Positions 7,320 through 19,346 of a stretch of 22,180 nt of DNA are shown here, piece after piece (positions within the stretch are counted from its first letter, which is position 1; every line of letters starts with the position of its first letter). Made by a program: the position numbers and the translations under genes. Source of the DNA: Priapulus caudatus. Lineage: Eukaryota; Priapulida; Priapulimorpha; Priapulimorphida; Priapulidae. The notes under the pieces are model-generated. The model had not been told where the DNA came from. It saw only the letters and a program-made list of their open reading frames with translations, and made no database searches. The stretch covers positions 363,630 to 385,809 of the forward strand of contig NW_014577086.1 of the NCBI RefSeq assembly GCF_000485595.1, in the 5' to 3' direction.

Positions 7320-10300
7320 GTAAGAGTTAGTTGTTAGTGTTTTCAATCTAACGAATATGTATAAGTAAACGGTCATCTGCGAATATAAAAACTTCGACTT
7401 TATCCCAAAATATTAAACTTAGGGAATCTATGCATTTGTGGGGGCTAGTGTTATCAATACTGTGGCTGTGCTATTTTGCATCGCGCTGTATTGTGTTTAT
7501 GATACATTGATAGACCCGGCTTCGCCACGTATACACATTACACTGTTATCAACTTCACTGTTAATGTTATCAGTATTGGAGCTCCTCGTGTCGATTTGTT
7601 AATTTAAATTGTCGTTATGTTTACTGATTTTATTGCCAGAGAATAAAGCGTTCTTAAATTTATCTGCCACAAGAACAGCTTGATTGCATGATAATGTAAG
7701 AGTAATTGGAGAAGCATTATTATTATTATTTGCCATTAACGTTGTTGTGAGTCACTGATTGGGAGTAAGAACCTAGTGGCGCTGAGAGGGTCTATGTCCC
7801 CCAGCGTACTGCCGGAACGTACCCTGGTACCAGAGCATATAAATCAACGTGATTTATATGCTCTGCTGGTACTATCTAATATGCCGGACCGTACCTCGTC
7901 TACTCCACTAACGAGGCTAGGGAGCAGCACACGCCTACTCCCTAACCGGGTAACCCACAGGCACTTGAAGCGTGTCAACTGTTAGCACACGCCGCCGCCA
8001 TTGCGCGCACACTGACACATAAATATATAGCAAGTGAGAAAGTGCGATCCCAAAAATTCGCTCGACGCTCGCTGCATTTCTCACGATTTCAACACAAATA
8101 CACATCCAACAGCTTCCATCTTTGTTTCTCCTTCAAGAACAGTGTTCACTTGTTATAAAAACATAATGTCTCTGTTCGTAACCGAGCTGTGTCACGCGAA
8201 ATCACACAAACACTGACGAAATTCTCGCGTTCGCTAGCACTGCGCACGGATGGTAACGAACTTTCACCCATGGTTAAAGGCGGCGAAAGTTCGTTAACAT
8301 CCGGTGCGCAGTCGCGCTTTCTCACCTGCTATATATTTATGTGTCAGTGTGCGCGCAATGGCGGCGGCGTGTGTTTACAGTTGAAACGCTGTGCAGTGAA
8401 ACAAGTGCCTGTGGGGTAACCCTAACTCTAACCCTAACTGGGTACCCTAACCCTAACCCTAACCATATCAGATAGGTACCAGGGTACGTTCCGGCAGTAC
8501 CCTGGGGGACATAGACCCTATGAGCCCTAGTGGCAGTGTATTTACGGCCCCTCCTAGTCCTAGTAGTAGTCCTAGTCCAGTGCTTGGCTAAGGATTTGTA
8601 TCAAAAGTGATAAAGTAGCTATGCTGGAGAAGTGAGTGGTGTGTTAGGTCTTGCGCACAATCTACCTAGTAAAGCTCACCACTTCGCAGACAAAACAAAA
8701 TTTTCTGTAGAAGCGACAGAGTACCATTAGTGGGTTAAAAAAAATGTACTAACTTACTTTTTACTTAATAACTTGACACCTATGCACAAATCACAGAGAG
8801 TTTGCTACCATCATGCTGCCAGATGTAATTTTAGGGGGTTCCGATGGCGGAAATCTGGTCAATTTGTGCATAGTGTAAAGTTAGTGACACATTTTACCCA
8901 ACTGTTTTACTCTACAATGGAAGCACTTCCATTTCTGCAGGAAATACAGCATAGGTGGAATGAATGTTGATGTGGAATAGTTTTATAGGTAGGCAGTGTG
9001 CAGCATGTAACACATGCGGTCCAGGGCGTTATTATTATTAATGAGCTCCAAGTACTTACACAGTATGATATACAACTAATCCTTTATGATTCGATATAAA
9101 AATGTCAAAATTGAAACATTAGGGAAACATCAGGGGGGTGAAAATGGTGGTTTTTGCCTGCAAGTCCGGGACTTCTCAGCAATATTTTTGGAAGGTCCGA
9201 TGAAAGATTTGAAAGATCCAGGATCAAATCCAAGCCATTTTCCATATCGAATACCAGCACCCAAATTACGATCCTTAGCAAAACGCCCAAATTACAAAAT
9301 TCATAAAACGCCCAAATTAGCAGAGCTCTGATGCAGATCTCCATGTTTCTATCGTTATGTAGGCAGTTTTATAAAAAAAAATGCTCCTATAAGATCTATA
9401 ATCTATTATCTGAATAAAATGTGTTGTCCAAATGCCCAATTTAATGTCATAAATAAGTATATATATAATTTTTTTTATGCTCTCTACGCTCGCCGTGGGT
9501 GCCCATATTAGGCAGCTAGATTAGTCCCTGAGGTCCGAATATCGTTTGTTTGGCTAATAGATTATTTGGTAACAGTGGATCCACTTATTTATATACAAAA
9601 CCAAACATAAACAAACTTATGTTTGCCTTTGTTTGATACAATACATGCGTCATCTGCAGGCATTCCGAGCTACTCGCACGAGTGATGAGTTTATGCTGAA
9701 ACTGCGCGCGCATCCGCGTTAACTTCCGTTATCAACAACCATGCTACTAACGTTCCAGCATACCCATAGATCAGTATGTGTAATTTCGATCAGATGTTTG
9801 GTAAATTTCACTCTTATACTTGGTATGTTTCATTGTGAATATTAAATATGATACTAGATGTCGACAGTAACCAAAAATCGATCTACTTTCACTTTATTTC
9901 TTCGCAATTTGCAACATTTGGTTTAATGATGTTTTATTTTATGAAAGTGGAGTACTGTAAATTATTGATAGGTTTGACGGACTTTCTGCTTGGAAATTGC
10001 GAAGGTCCGAGCGTGAAATCGGCAGGTCCCGAACTTCGGACTTGCCCTATTTTCAGCCCCTATTTGTGTGGAGCACCCGATGCTCGATCAGACAGAGGAA
10101 CAAGATATTGTTGACAATTATGTTTCTGACTATCCTGCTGCAAAATTCTCCCATTATACCACTGCAGAAGTGAGGCGTTGGAATCAATAATAATGACCAC
10201 TAAGTTACTAACTACGTGCTTGTATCTGTATTTGCAGGAGTCCAGTATAGAACACATGGCTCGGTATGTGAGCCCAGTGAATCCAGCAATCTACCCGCAC

Positions 10301-13248
10301 CTGACAGTCGTACTCCTAGGCATCGGAATCTTCTTCATGGCATGGTTTTTCGTGTATCCTTTGTACTGCATTACATGTCTATTACTATTAGTAAGCATAC
10401 ATATGTAGTGCTAAGCTGTCAGTTATCAGGCCAATTCATTTCAACAATTGTAAATCCTAATTAAAAATACACTCTTGACAGCTTTTGAGCGGGTATTGCT
10501 CTAATGAAGAGTTAATGTTTATTGACAAATGAATAGAATAAATCACATGGTTTATTTATAGATGAGATGTATTTCTATGCTCAAGCCAAAAAATTCCATA
10601 AAATTTTCAGCTATTTACAATTATAACTATCACTGGCAGATCTATGCTGGCTGTAGAAGGGTTGATGCTGGTAGATTCTGGCATAATGAATACCATAAAA
10701 AGCTGGTTGTATTACGTCTCTGACATCGGCAGTGTTTCAGTGCTGCCACTTTATACTTTTTTAAAGCATACTTTTTTTTCAGAAAATATACTTTTTATAT
10801 GTTTTTCACACTTTTTCATGCATAAATACTTTTAAATACTTTTTTTGCCAAAGATGGTCAAAACTTTTCGGACTTACATCTAAGTACACTATATTTGATG
10901 AGATTAAAGGTGTGCTTTGCTAGTCTTCTTGCAGAAGTGATGGTGTGCTCTGTTCAGTGGAGTGTTTTTGCTCTCAGCTCTCCGCTGTCAGTGACCAAAT
11001 GACAGAGCATTGCAGTGTTTCCCCTGCATTGACACGAGCGAGGCGGGCCGCCTCGCTCAAATTCTCAGCCGCCACACTGAAATTTGTCCAAAAAACCACC
11101 TCGCTGACGAAACCTTTGGCAACTTGAAAAATAGATTCAAGAGTCTCATACAATGTGTCCCAGAATAGCTTAGAATGCACCAAATTGCACCTTTTTTTTT
11201 AATTTCTGGGGCGGGCATGCCCTTGGACCCCTCTAGCTGGCCAAGCACATGCACTCCTTGCTTTGGTAGGACCTTGAAACACACAAACACCTCAAAAAAT
11301 TTACCGCCTCACAGACCTTTCTGGCCAAGAGACTGCATTGCATATTCCAAACCAAGAGACAACTCCTCAAGACGTTGCACACATAATTCCTGAAGCTTGT
11401 TAACATGCTGCACATAGGCTATAATGTATTCGATAATAAGGTATAGGGTAACAAGTGACTACAAATCATGGTAGGTTGATACAAATTTATACTGTTTTTA
11501 TACTTTTTTTTGACAATTTTGATACTTTTTTCTGGACAGATTTTATACTTTTTTGTAATATCCTGAGTGGCAGCACTGGTGTTTAAAACGGCATGTTCTC
11601 GCAGCAAAATGCGTGAACTCGTCAATGATGTAAAAATTTGCTATTCATTTGTATTACTACTTTCATAACATTTCTTTAGCAAACCTAAACAGTCTTACGA
11701 AACTAGTATTTTCAATGTTTACACAGTGTTTACACATGCGGGACATAGCCGAGCGATTGCAGTTTTCATCTAACAAGTTATTCGATTCATTATTCGATGT
11801 TTGTTCAGTGCAAAATTGTGAAATTTGTTTAAATCATATATTATCTACATTACTTATGCAATCAGCAAACAAATATAGTGTTTTCTTTCCAGGAACTATT
11901 TGCGCTAGCGGAGGCCTACTGTTAGCATTCTCATACCGCGTTCACACGTAGCTAAAACCCAGTTTCGTACGTACTCAAGACAAATTTCCCTCGTGTGAAC
12001 GACCACATATAGCTATACTCTGTTCGAAACATGTACAGCTATACTGAACAAAAAGGTGCGTATCGTACGTACTTTGTATAACTATACGCATTTCATACGC
12101 GTATAGCAGACATGTGAACAACCGGCTCTAGCTATATACACGTATAACTGGGCGGAGCAACATCCGCAGATTATGAAATATAAGCTCACTGCGCGACTTG
12201 TCGGGCTTACACGGCGATACATATGATCATACGATACATATGATTATACGTGTGAACGCTGTATAACTCGAGGCCACGCTTGACGCTTCGTACGGAGTAC
12301 GTACGATACGCGTTCAAAACTGGGTTTTGAGGTACGTGTGAACGCGGTGTCAGTCACATCACTCTTATGTGTATATGTATGCTGAAACGCTGTCCGACGA
12401 AGTTTCAAAATAACATAAAAATAGTCGGCTTTGGAGCACATATCTGGCTCAATAAGAACATTTCGTGATGTTTGCATACTGCAAGTATGCTCACAGTAGG
12501 TGTATGTAGGCTTTTTGTTGCGAGGTTTATCCATTTTAAAGGGCCACTGCTGACTACACACGCACGGGCAATCAAAACGATCTGAAAGTTCAGTCATCGG
12601 TATATGGAGAAATAAGCATGTACAGTGGTGACACCTAGTGTTAGCCATCGCATAAGAATGAAAATGAAAAATCAATAACATTTTGCATAAAAGCATGAGT
12701 GTATCCTTCAGCATTTTGGAATAGACCTATATGTGCTTATGATATACAGAGAGTAATTATGATATTGTGTGATACATTCGTGTGGCACATAGAATGTGTA
12801 CATGTAAAACCGTTTGCAATATGGTTTTCTATATATGGTATTTCATTCAGTTCAATATATACAAAGTTTTTACTGCAGAGAATGTTGCCAAAAAACCAAC
12901 AATTTAATTAGCCCTAGCAATTTACGCTTGAGATGACTTAAGGTGCATAACATCCGGAATGTTTAGGATAAAATTAAGGTTGCAAGCAGTTGATTAAAAA
13001 ATTAAACTATCAGTGGCAGTAATAGCACATTAATAATTATTTATTCTTAAATCTAGATACATTTATTGCTTACACTCTGGTACTTGCATTCGTTTATAAT
13101 GACCTTGACCAGCTGCTGCAGATATGAAGTAACGTCAACAAAATTCACACGTGACATTTTCAAGGAGTTGCTAGTGTCCCTATTTGCTGCTATCTTCATG
13201 GGTGTTGGAATCCTTTTCCTGCTCTTGTGGGTTGGCATCTATGTCTGA
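7317..13248 (+). CDS. TMEM258: TMEM258, oligosaccharyltransferase complex subunit (complete, 3 exons)
   Basis: Small ER membrane protein; in animals it is a subunit of the oligosaccharyltransferase that N-glycosylates nascent proteins. Joining 7317-7319, 10238-10353 and 13122-13248 gives 81 residues plus TGA; human TMEM258 has 79. Conserved stretches are [40 protein letters not shown] and [11 protein letters not shown] at the C-terminus. Two hydrophobic segments (about residues 20-41 and 56-80) flank the polar loop [15 protein letters not shown], as expected for a two-pass protein. The N-terminus [11 protein letters not shown] parallels the vertebrate MELEAMSRY, which supports the split start codon. 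Intron 1 (2.9 kb, after the ATG) and intron 2 (2.8 kb, phase 2) contain several mobile elements. Confidence 0.93.
7831..7865. repeat. 16-bp perfect hairpin with 3-nt loop
   Basis: CAGAGCATATAAATCA and TGATTTATATGCTCTG are perfect inverted copies separated by ACG. They lie inside the left part of the 7781-8525 element. Confidence 0.9.
7956..8413. mobile_element. 458-bp hairpin element with 8-bp GGGTAACC duplication (hAT-type size)
   Basis: Ends CACAGGCACTTG and CAAGTGCCTGTG are inverted copies, extended by about 90-bp arms (7956-8046 and 8313-8413) sharing CACACGCCGCCGCCATTGCG and CACTGACACATAAATATATA. GGGTAACC occurs exactly outside both ends (7948-7955 and 8414-8421). An 8-bp duplication suits hAT-like (also P or Merlin) transposition. 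It shares ends and interior words with 5393-6403. It has no coding capacity. Confidence 0.88.
8240..8311. repeat. Inner hairpin within the 458-bp element
   Basis: CTGCGCAC..GATG.TAACGAACTTTC on the left pairs with GAAAGTTCGTTA.CATC..GTGCGCAG on the right around a loop of roughly 20 bases. It is nested off-centre inside the larger inverted repeat. Confidence 0.8.
8414..8465. repeat. Interstitial telomere-like CCCTAA repeats
   Basis: About six CCCTAA/CTCTAA words in two short runs, the second being CCCTAACCCTAACCCTAACC. This is the animal TTAGGG telomere repeat on the opposite strand. It belongs to the interior of the 7781-8525 element; a further CCCTAACC stands on the other side of the nested insertion at 7940-7947. 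Confidence 0.85.
8769..8883. mobile_element. 115-bp mini inverted-repeat element
   Basis: TAACTTGACACCTATGCACA (start 8769) and the reverse complement of 8862-8883 (TAACTTTACACTATGCACA) match over about 22 positions with one mismatch and one gap. The core CTATGCACAAAT is perfect. No target duplication is evident. It is probably a very small MITE. Confidence 0.55.
10080..10190 (+). other. Unrecognised 36-codon open frame in TMEM258 intron 1
   Basis: ATG at 10080 opens [20 protein letters not shown] and ends [10 protein letters not shown] before TAA. The composition is protein-like (acidic, mixed) rather than simple repeat, and a TTTTCAG acceptor-like site precedes it near 10050. I do not recognise the sequence. 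It ends about 48 bp before TMEM258 exon 2. It could be chance, a transposon scrap, or an alternative exon. Confidence 0.2.
10238..10353 (+). CDS. TMEM258: TMEM258 coding exon 2
   Basis: The acceptor TTTGCAG ends at 10237. The exon reads [20 protein letters not shown] then [18 protein letters not shown] plus two bases of a Val codon. The donor GTATCC starts at 10354. It carries the first membrane segment. Confidence 0.94.
11013..11300. mobile_element. Possible second, nested hAT-like fragment
   Basis: CAGTGTTTCCCCTGCATTGA at 11013 looks like a hAT terminus (CAGTGTTTCCC). Downstream GGGGCGGGCATGCCCTTGGA (about 11208) resembles words common in invertebrate repeats. The matching opposite terminus was not found, so limits are uncertain. 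Confidence 0.35.
11036..11058. repeat. Perfect GC-rich palindrome (11-bp arms)
   Basis: GAGCGAGGCGG and CCGCCTCGCTC flank a single G. It stands in otherwise AT-moderate sequence inside the 10738-11578 element. Confidence 0.85.
11935..12348. mobile_element. 414-bp inverted-repeat element, ACCGCGTTCACACGTA ends
   Basis: ACCGCGTTCACACGTA (11935-11950) and TACGTGTGAACGCGGT (12333-12348) are perfect inverted copies. The arms continue imperfectly through AAAACCCAGTTT and CGTACGTAC. The interior is rich in small palindromes (CGTACG, ACATATGAT, TATAACTATA). No clear target duplication. Non-coding. It lies in TMEM258 intron 2. Confidence 0.75.
12349..13121. other. TMEM258 intron 2, right part
   Basis: AT-rich, without recognisable repeats or exons. 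A minus-strand open frame overlaps this and the preceding element but shows no family resemblance, and part of it is the element itself. Confidence 0.6.
13122..13248 (+). CDS. TMEM258: TMEM258 coding exon 3 (stop codon)
   Basis: The acceptor GCTGCAG ends at 13121. The first A completes GTA (Val). The exon then reads [20 protein letters not shown] and ends [10 protein letters not shown] plus TGA. It carries the second membrane segment and is nearly identical to vertebrate TMEM258. Confidence 0.96.
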
Positions 13249-14600
13249 TGTTTTTTCTGTGAGGTATGAAAACATTCTTGTGATATTTTGACACTAAGTG
13301 TAAATAATACAGAGGAATTGCCTTTTGACTCTCAAAAAGCGTGTGCGGCAAAATGAAACAGTCCCTAGTCTGAAGTTCCAAATTAATAATGATGATCGTA
13401 GCCGACACAGGTCAAAATAACTGTTGGAATGACGAAAATTATCATGTAATGTTGTAATATAGTGTTTGGGGTCTTTTGTTTATGTGCAACGAGAGTGATT
13501 TCATTGTTATCGATTACAGGTTATTGAGGAGGATAACAAAGTTTATAAAGTGACCTGCAGGTGACGGGCTCTGTCGGCAGAAGGAGTATTCATCGCATTC
13601 CATTGGGTATCTTTGTTCTATCTGTCACCAAGGATTCTATCATCATGCCACGCCAGATTCTCTGACTGCTGCTGTAAGGGTGGCACTTACAGTGCCATTT
13701 TCACAATGCATTTCATCGACGATGGGTGTAAGAGTTGCCCGTGCATCAACAAAGCTTGCTGTACGGTGTGTATTTTGTTTCAAAATGCATTAACAAAATT
13801 TCCCCTGATACATGATCTAACATGGATGCAAACCATGCCTCGTCGAAAATTCGCAGTCTTGATGTGTATTTAATCAACTCGCATGAATCAATAATTTATT
13901 GCCATGTGCGAATACAACTCCAGTGGTAAACTCTGAATTCTCATCTGTCGATCAGTTATTTAATGAAAAGATGGAAACTTTTTGAAGCGATTTGTGTGAG
14001 AATTGGTACATAGTACAACATGAGTATCCAGCATGCCTAAAGGATATGCCCGTTCTTGCTCTTCTTTGTATGATTGAATATGTATGTGTGAGTTTCTCTA
14101 CTATATTGTGTGACGAAGAATAAATTCTAAAAGCCTGAAAAATTATGTGTACATTTTTAGAAATCAAATTTTCGTCTTGCTTGTTTTTTTTTACCCTAAA
14201 CATGTATGTTTTGCTATCTATTAAAATATTTTGTTGAATGAGATTGGATTAGCTGACCATTGATATATTAGAATCAAAGTAATGTTAGAATATTCCATGT
14301 AGTTGACATATTATTGGTAATCGTACGACCATAATTTATGTCTCTTGAACTGAATATTGAACTGAATACTTGTCTCTGAATATTGCTAACAGCTATGTGT
14401 AAGATGTTCACTGTTAATTCCATTTCCAGAATTCTGTATGTATCATAGGGTTTTATTACATTTAACACCATTAAACATATACATATATTTCCACAAACAT
14501 TAATTGGGTATTTAAAATAGAAGAAATCTGAAAATAGATCAATCATAGTTGATAAATATGATTCATTGAATATATAATCAATTGAATGACAATAAAGTTT
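13249..14600 (+). other. TMEM258 3' UTR and downstream region
   Basis: After the TGA there is no recognisable coding sequence. AATAAA signals occur at 14119-14124 and 14591-14596; the second is followed by a GT-rich run (GTTTGTTTGTGTGT), the usual downstream context of a cleavage site. Possible splice signals inside the UTR (AG/GTATGA near 13263, GATTACAG ending 13519) are noted without claim. A plus-strand cysteine-rich frame at 13613-13873 is not recognised and looks like chance. Confidence 0.4.
14591..14596 (+). terminator. Candidate poly(A) signal for TMEM258
   Basis: AATAAA followed within 20 bp by a GT-rich stretch and a TA microsatellite. If used, the 3' UTR would be about 1.35 kb. 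The AATAAA at 14119 is an earlier alternative. Confidence 0.35.
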
Positions 14601-14607
14601 GTTTGTG

Positions 14608-14668
14608 TGTATATATATATACATATATGTATATATATATACATATGTATATATATATATATATATAT
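14608..14668. repeat. (TA)n microsatellite with CATA interruptions
   Basis: Alternating TA broken by ACATATG words, between the TMEM258 and synaptotagmin ends. Confidence 0.9.
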
Positions 14669-14861
14669 TCTAGTGAATAATTGAAATGTAAGAAGTACAC
14701 TTGGAATTCAAATTCAGTTAAAAAATTACATTACTTTGTTATTCACTATTCGTGAAATAACTCATTACGCATACATATAGACTCTTCCAAACGTCAAACA
14801 TCAAGCAATAAGATTTTGCGGTGCATTTTTGCTAGGAATATTCGGTTACTCACACACACCA

Positions 14862-15011
14862 CAGTCACGGATCCAGAAGGGAATTCTAGGGGGGCGAATC
14901 ATGCGAGATCAATAGCACGAAGCGCCCGAAGGGGGAGGGGAGGAGGCTAAAATACCCTGAAAATTCTAGGGGGCCGCCCCCTGTGCCCCCTCCCTCCTGG
15001 ATCCGGCACTG
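14862..15011. mobile_element. 150-bp hAT-like MITE, CAGTSMCGGATCCAG ends
   Basis: CAGTCACGGATCCAGAAGGG at the left and the complement CAGTGCCGGATCCAGGAGGG at the right are 17/20 identical. The CAGTG.CGGATCCAG terminus is familiar from hAT-type elements of aquatic animals. ATTCTAGGGGG occurs twice inside. No clean 8-bp duplication is visible. It lies about 270 bp beyond the synaptotagmin stop, so it may sit in that 3' UTR. Confidence 0.7.
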
Positions 15012-15280
15012 CACCACATAGAAGGTAGCTTCAGCGTCAAAGCGCTGCGGTGTTAAACAGCGCCAACAATTACTCAAACCCGCTGCTGACTTTCCTTGCA
15101 CTGTAGGTTACGCAGTAACTACGCCACCGTACGTCGCACCTGCGCATGATTAACCAGGCAACTCTTCGCATGAAGCTAACGGAAGCCGCGCACACGGCGT
15201 GGTGCCCCAGCTAAGGTAGACGACGTCGTAGCAGCAGGGCCGAACGTCGCAAAAGTCGCTTCGCGCAATGCGGTTAGCGC

Positions 15281-18193
<2,913 letters not shown>

Positions 18194-18471
18194 CTGCAGA
18201 TAATGGGAAACACCGCATGAATGTCGGAAGATAAATACATTTTCAAAAAAATGTGAACGGACGTTTTCTAAAGGAGGAAGTCATCAACAGATTTCGCATT
18301 GCTGTGCCGAGTAATCTTGCACGAGCGAACTACAAAGGCAGAGCGAGTCAATGTACCTTGGCCTACAGACGCTCTTGAAACGTGACTTCGGAAAACGTCG
18401 TAAAAGCTAACGTAACGTTACTGCTGGAGACTGCTTATATTAACCAGGGCATGCGACTCGCCGACATCATT

Positions 18472-18764
18472 GTTACCTCCGCCCAACGGAGTTGGAGGAG
18501 GTTATGTTTTCGCTCTCGTGTGTTCGTGTGTTCGCGCAATCGATATTAGCGCGGCGGTCGATCGATATCACCCAGCGAGCCAGCGAGTCGGCAAGCCAGC
18601 GAGCCCAGCGAGCCAGCTCGTAGCACATACATGTTACATGGGAGCGTGTACATGTCAGTACGCTGGCGTATATCGTCGGTTATTCGTGTGTTCGTGAGTC
18701 GTATGGCGTATGGCGTATGTTGCTGGCGGAGGTATGCACTCCGTTAGTGCATTCTGTCTAGTTA
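18472..18764. mobile_element. CCTCCGCC...GGCGGAGG repeat element
   Basis: TTACCTCCGCCCAACGGAG at the left and GGCGGAGGTATGCACTCCG at the right end form inverted termini. GAGGAGGTTATGTTTTCGCT next to the left end and GCATTCTGTCTAGTTAA at the right follow the pattern of a widespread non-autonomous repeat. The interior has a CCAGCGAG array (18570-18620) and GTATGGC repeats. Confidence 0.6.
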
Positions 18765-19257
18765 AAGCTGTGTAACGCTGCCGTAAATATGGGTACAATA
18801 TTAGTTATGAACCATGAATAATTGCGCATGACAATCTTCAGCATGTGTACCTTGTACATTGTATTTAGTACGTTTTGAATATTAGTATAGACTAGTAATC
18901 TATTTATTTTACCCACTCTAATTAATTAATAATAGCATCTCAAATATATACTCTCTACGCGTAGGCTGAGCTGTGGTAAGTATTTCTAAAGGGTACCGAA
19001 CATTTCCTAAAGTTATGGCGATCTCATGCATAATATAACGCAATTACTGTCAACCAATATCTGTTTATATTGTCTGCCTGTATAAGGAGAGCTCGCCTTA
19101 GGGAAATATCCTTATTGGAATACACTTGGGCGGTTTATGCGTCTATGTCTATATGCATAGCCGAGTGACTGGTCAGTGATCCTCTGTTCTGCCACATGCA
19201 TAAACGTTTACCAAGACTGTACTTCGTATGCCCTACATGTTATAATCTTACGAGAGA

Positions 19258-19346
19258 AACTTGTGTGCGTGCGAGTGTAGGCCTATGTACGCAAGTACGT
19301 GCGTAAGTGCATGTCTGTGCGCGTGTATGCGTGCGTGCGTGCGTGC
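19258..19346. repeat. GTGC/GTGT-rich repeat
   Basis: Degenerate GTGTGCGTGCG and GCGTGCGTGCGTGCGTG runs separated by TACGCAAGTACG words. Confidence 0.75.

Larger units (their letters stand above)
7781..8525. mobile_element. Older TIR element with 9-bp CCTAGTGGC duplication, split by a later insertion
   Basis: Ends are about 50-bp inverted repeats sharing AGGGTCTATGTCCCCCAG and then TACTGCCGGAACGTACCCTG. CCTAGTGGC stands directly outside both ends (7772-7780 and 8526-8534), a perfect 9-bp duplication compatible with a Mutator-like element. Without the nested insertion and one duplication copy it is 279 bp, with no coding capacity. The interior has a strong hairpin (7831-7865) and telomere-like repeats. 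It lies in TMEM258 intron 1. Confidence 0.85.
8535..10237. other. TMEM258 intron 1, right part
   Basis: Mostly unremarkable non-coding DNA. It holds a CCTAGT-rich stretch (8545-8580), a small inverted-repeat unit (8769-8883), three spaced copies of CCCAAATTA (9260-9318) and a short open frame at 10080-10190. I see no exon of TMEM258 or of another recognisable gene. Confidence 0.7.
10738..11578. mobile_element. 841-bp TIR element with GTGTTT duplication and ATACTTTTTT arrays
   Basis: CAGTGCTGCCACT (10738-10750) and AGTGGCAGCACTG (11566-11578) are perfect 13-bp inverted repeats. GTGTTT lies directly outside both ends (10732-10737, 11579-11584). The CAGTG terminus is hAT-like, although six rather than eight duplicated bases are visible. 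Both subterminal regions carry several ATACTTTTTT words in the same orientation. No transposase frame is seen. It lies in TMEM258 intron 2. Confidence 0.8.

Noticed and set aside
8414-8465. True telomere or chromosome end
   Set aside because: Only about six degenerate CCCTAA words, enclosed in a TIR-bounded element within a gene intron.
12244-12714. 156-residue minus-strand frame with several Cys and His
   Set aside because: About 100 bases of it belong to the inverted-repeat element ending at 12348, and the rest has no recognisable motif or splice context.
13613-13873. Cys-rich plus frame in the TMEM258 3' region
   Set aside because: There is no signal peptide or ordered cysteine spacing, and it follows the complete TMEM258 stop. 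Most likely a chance frame in the UTR.
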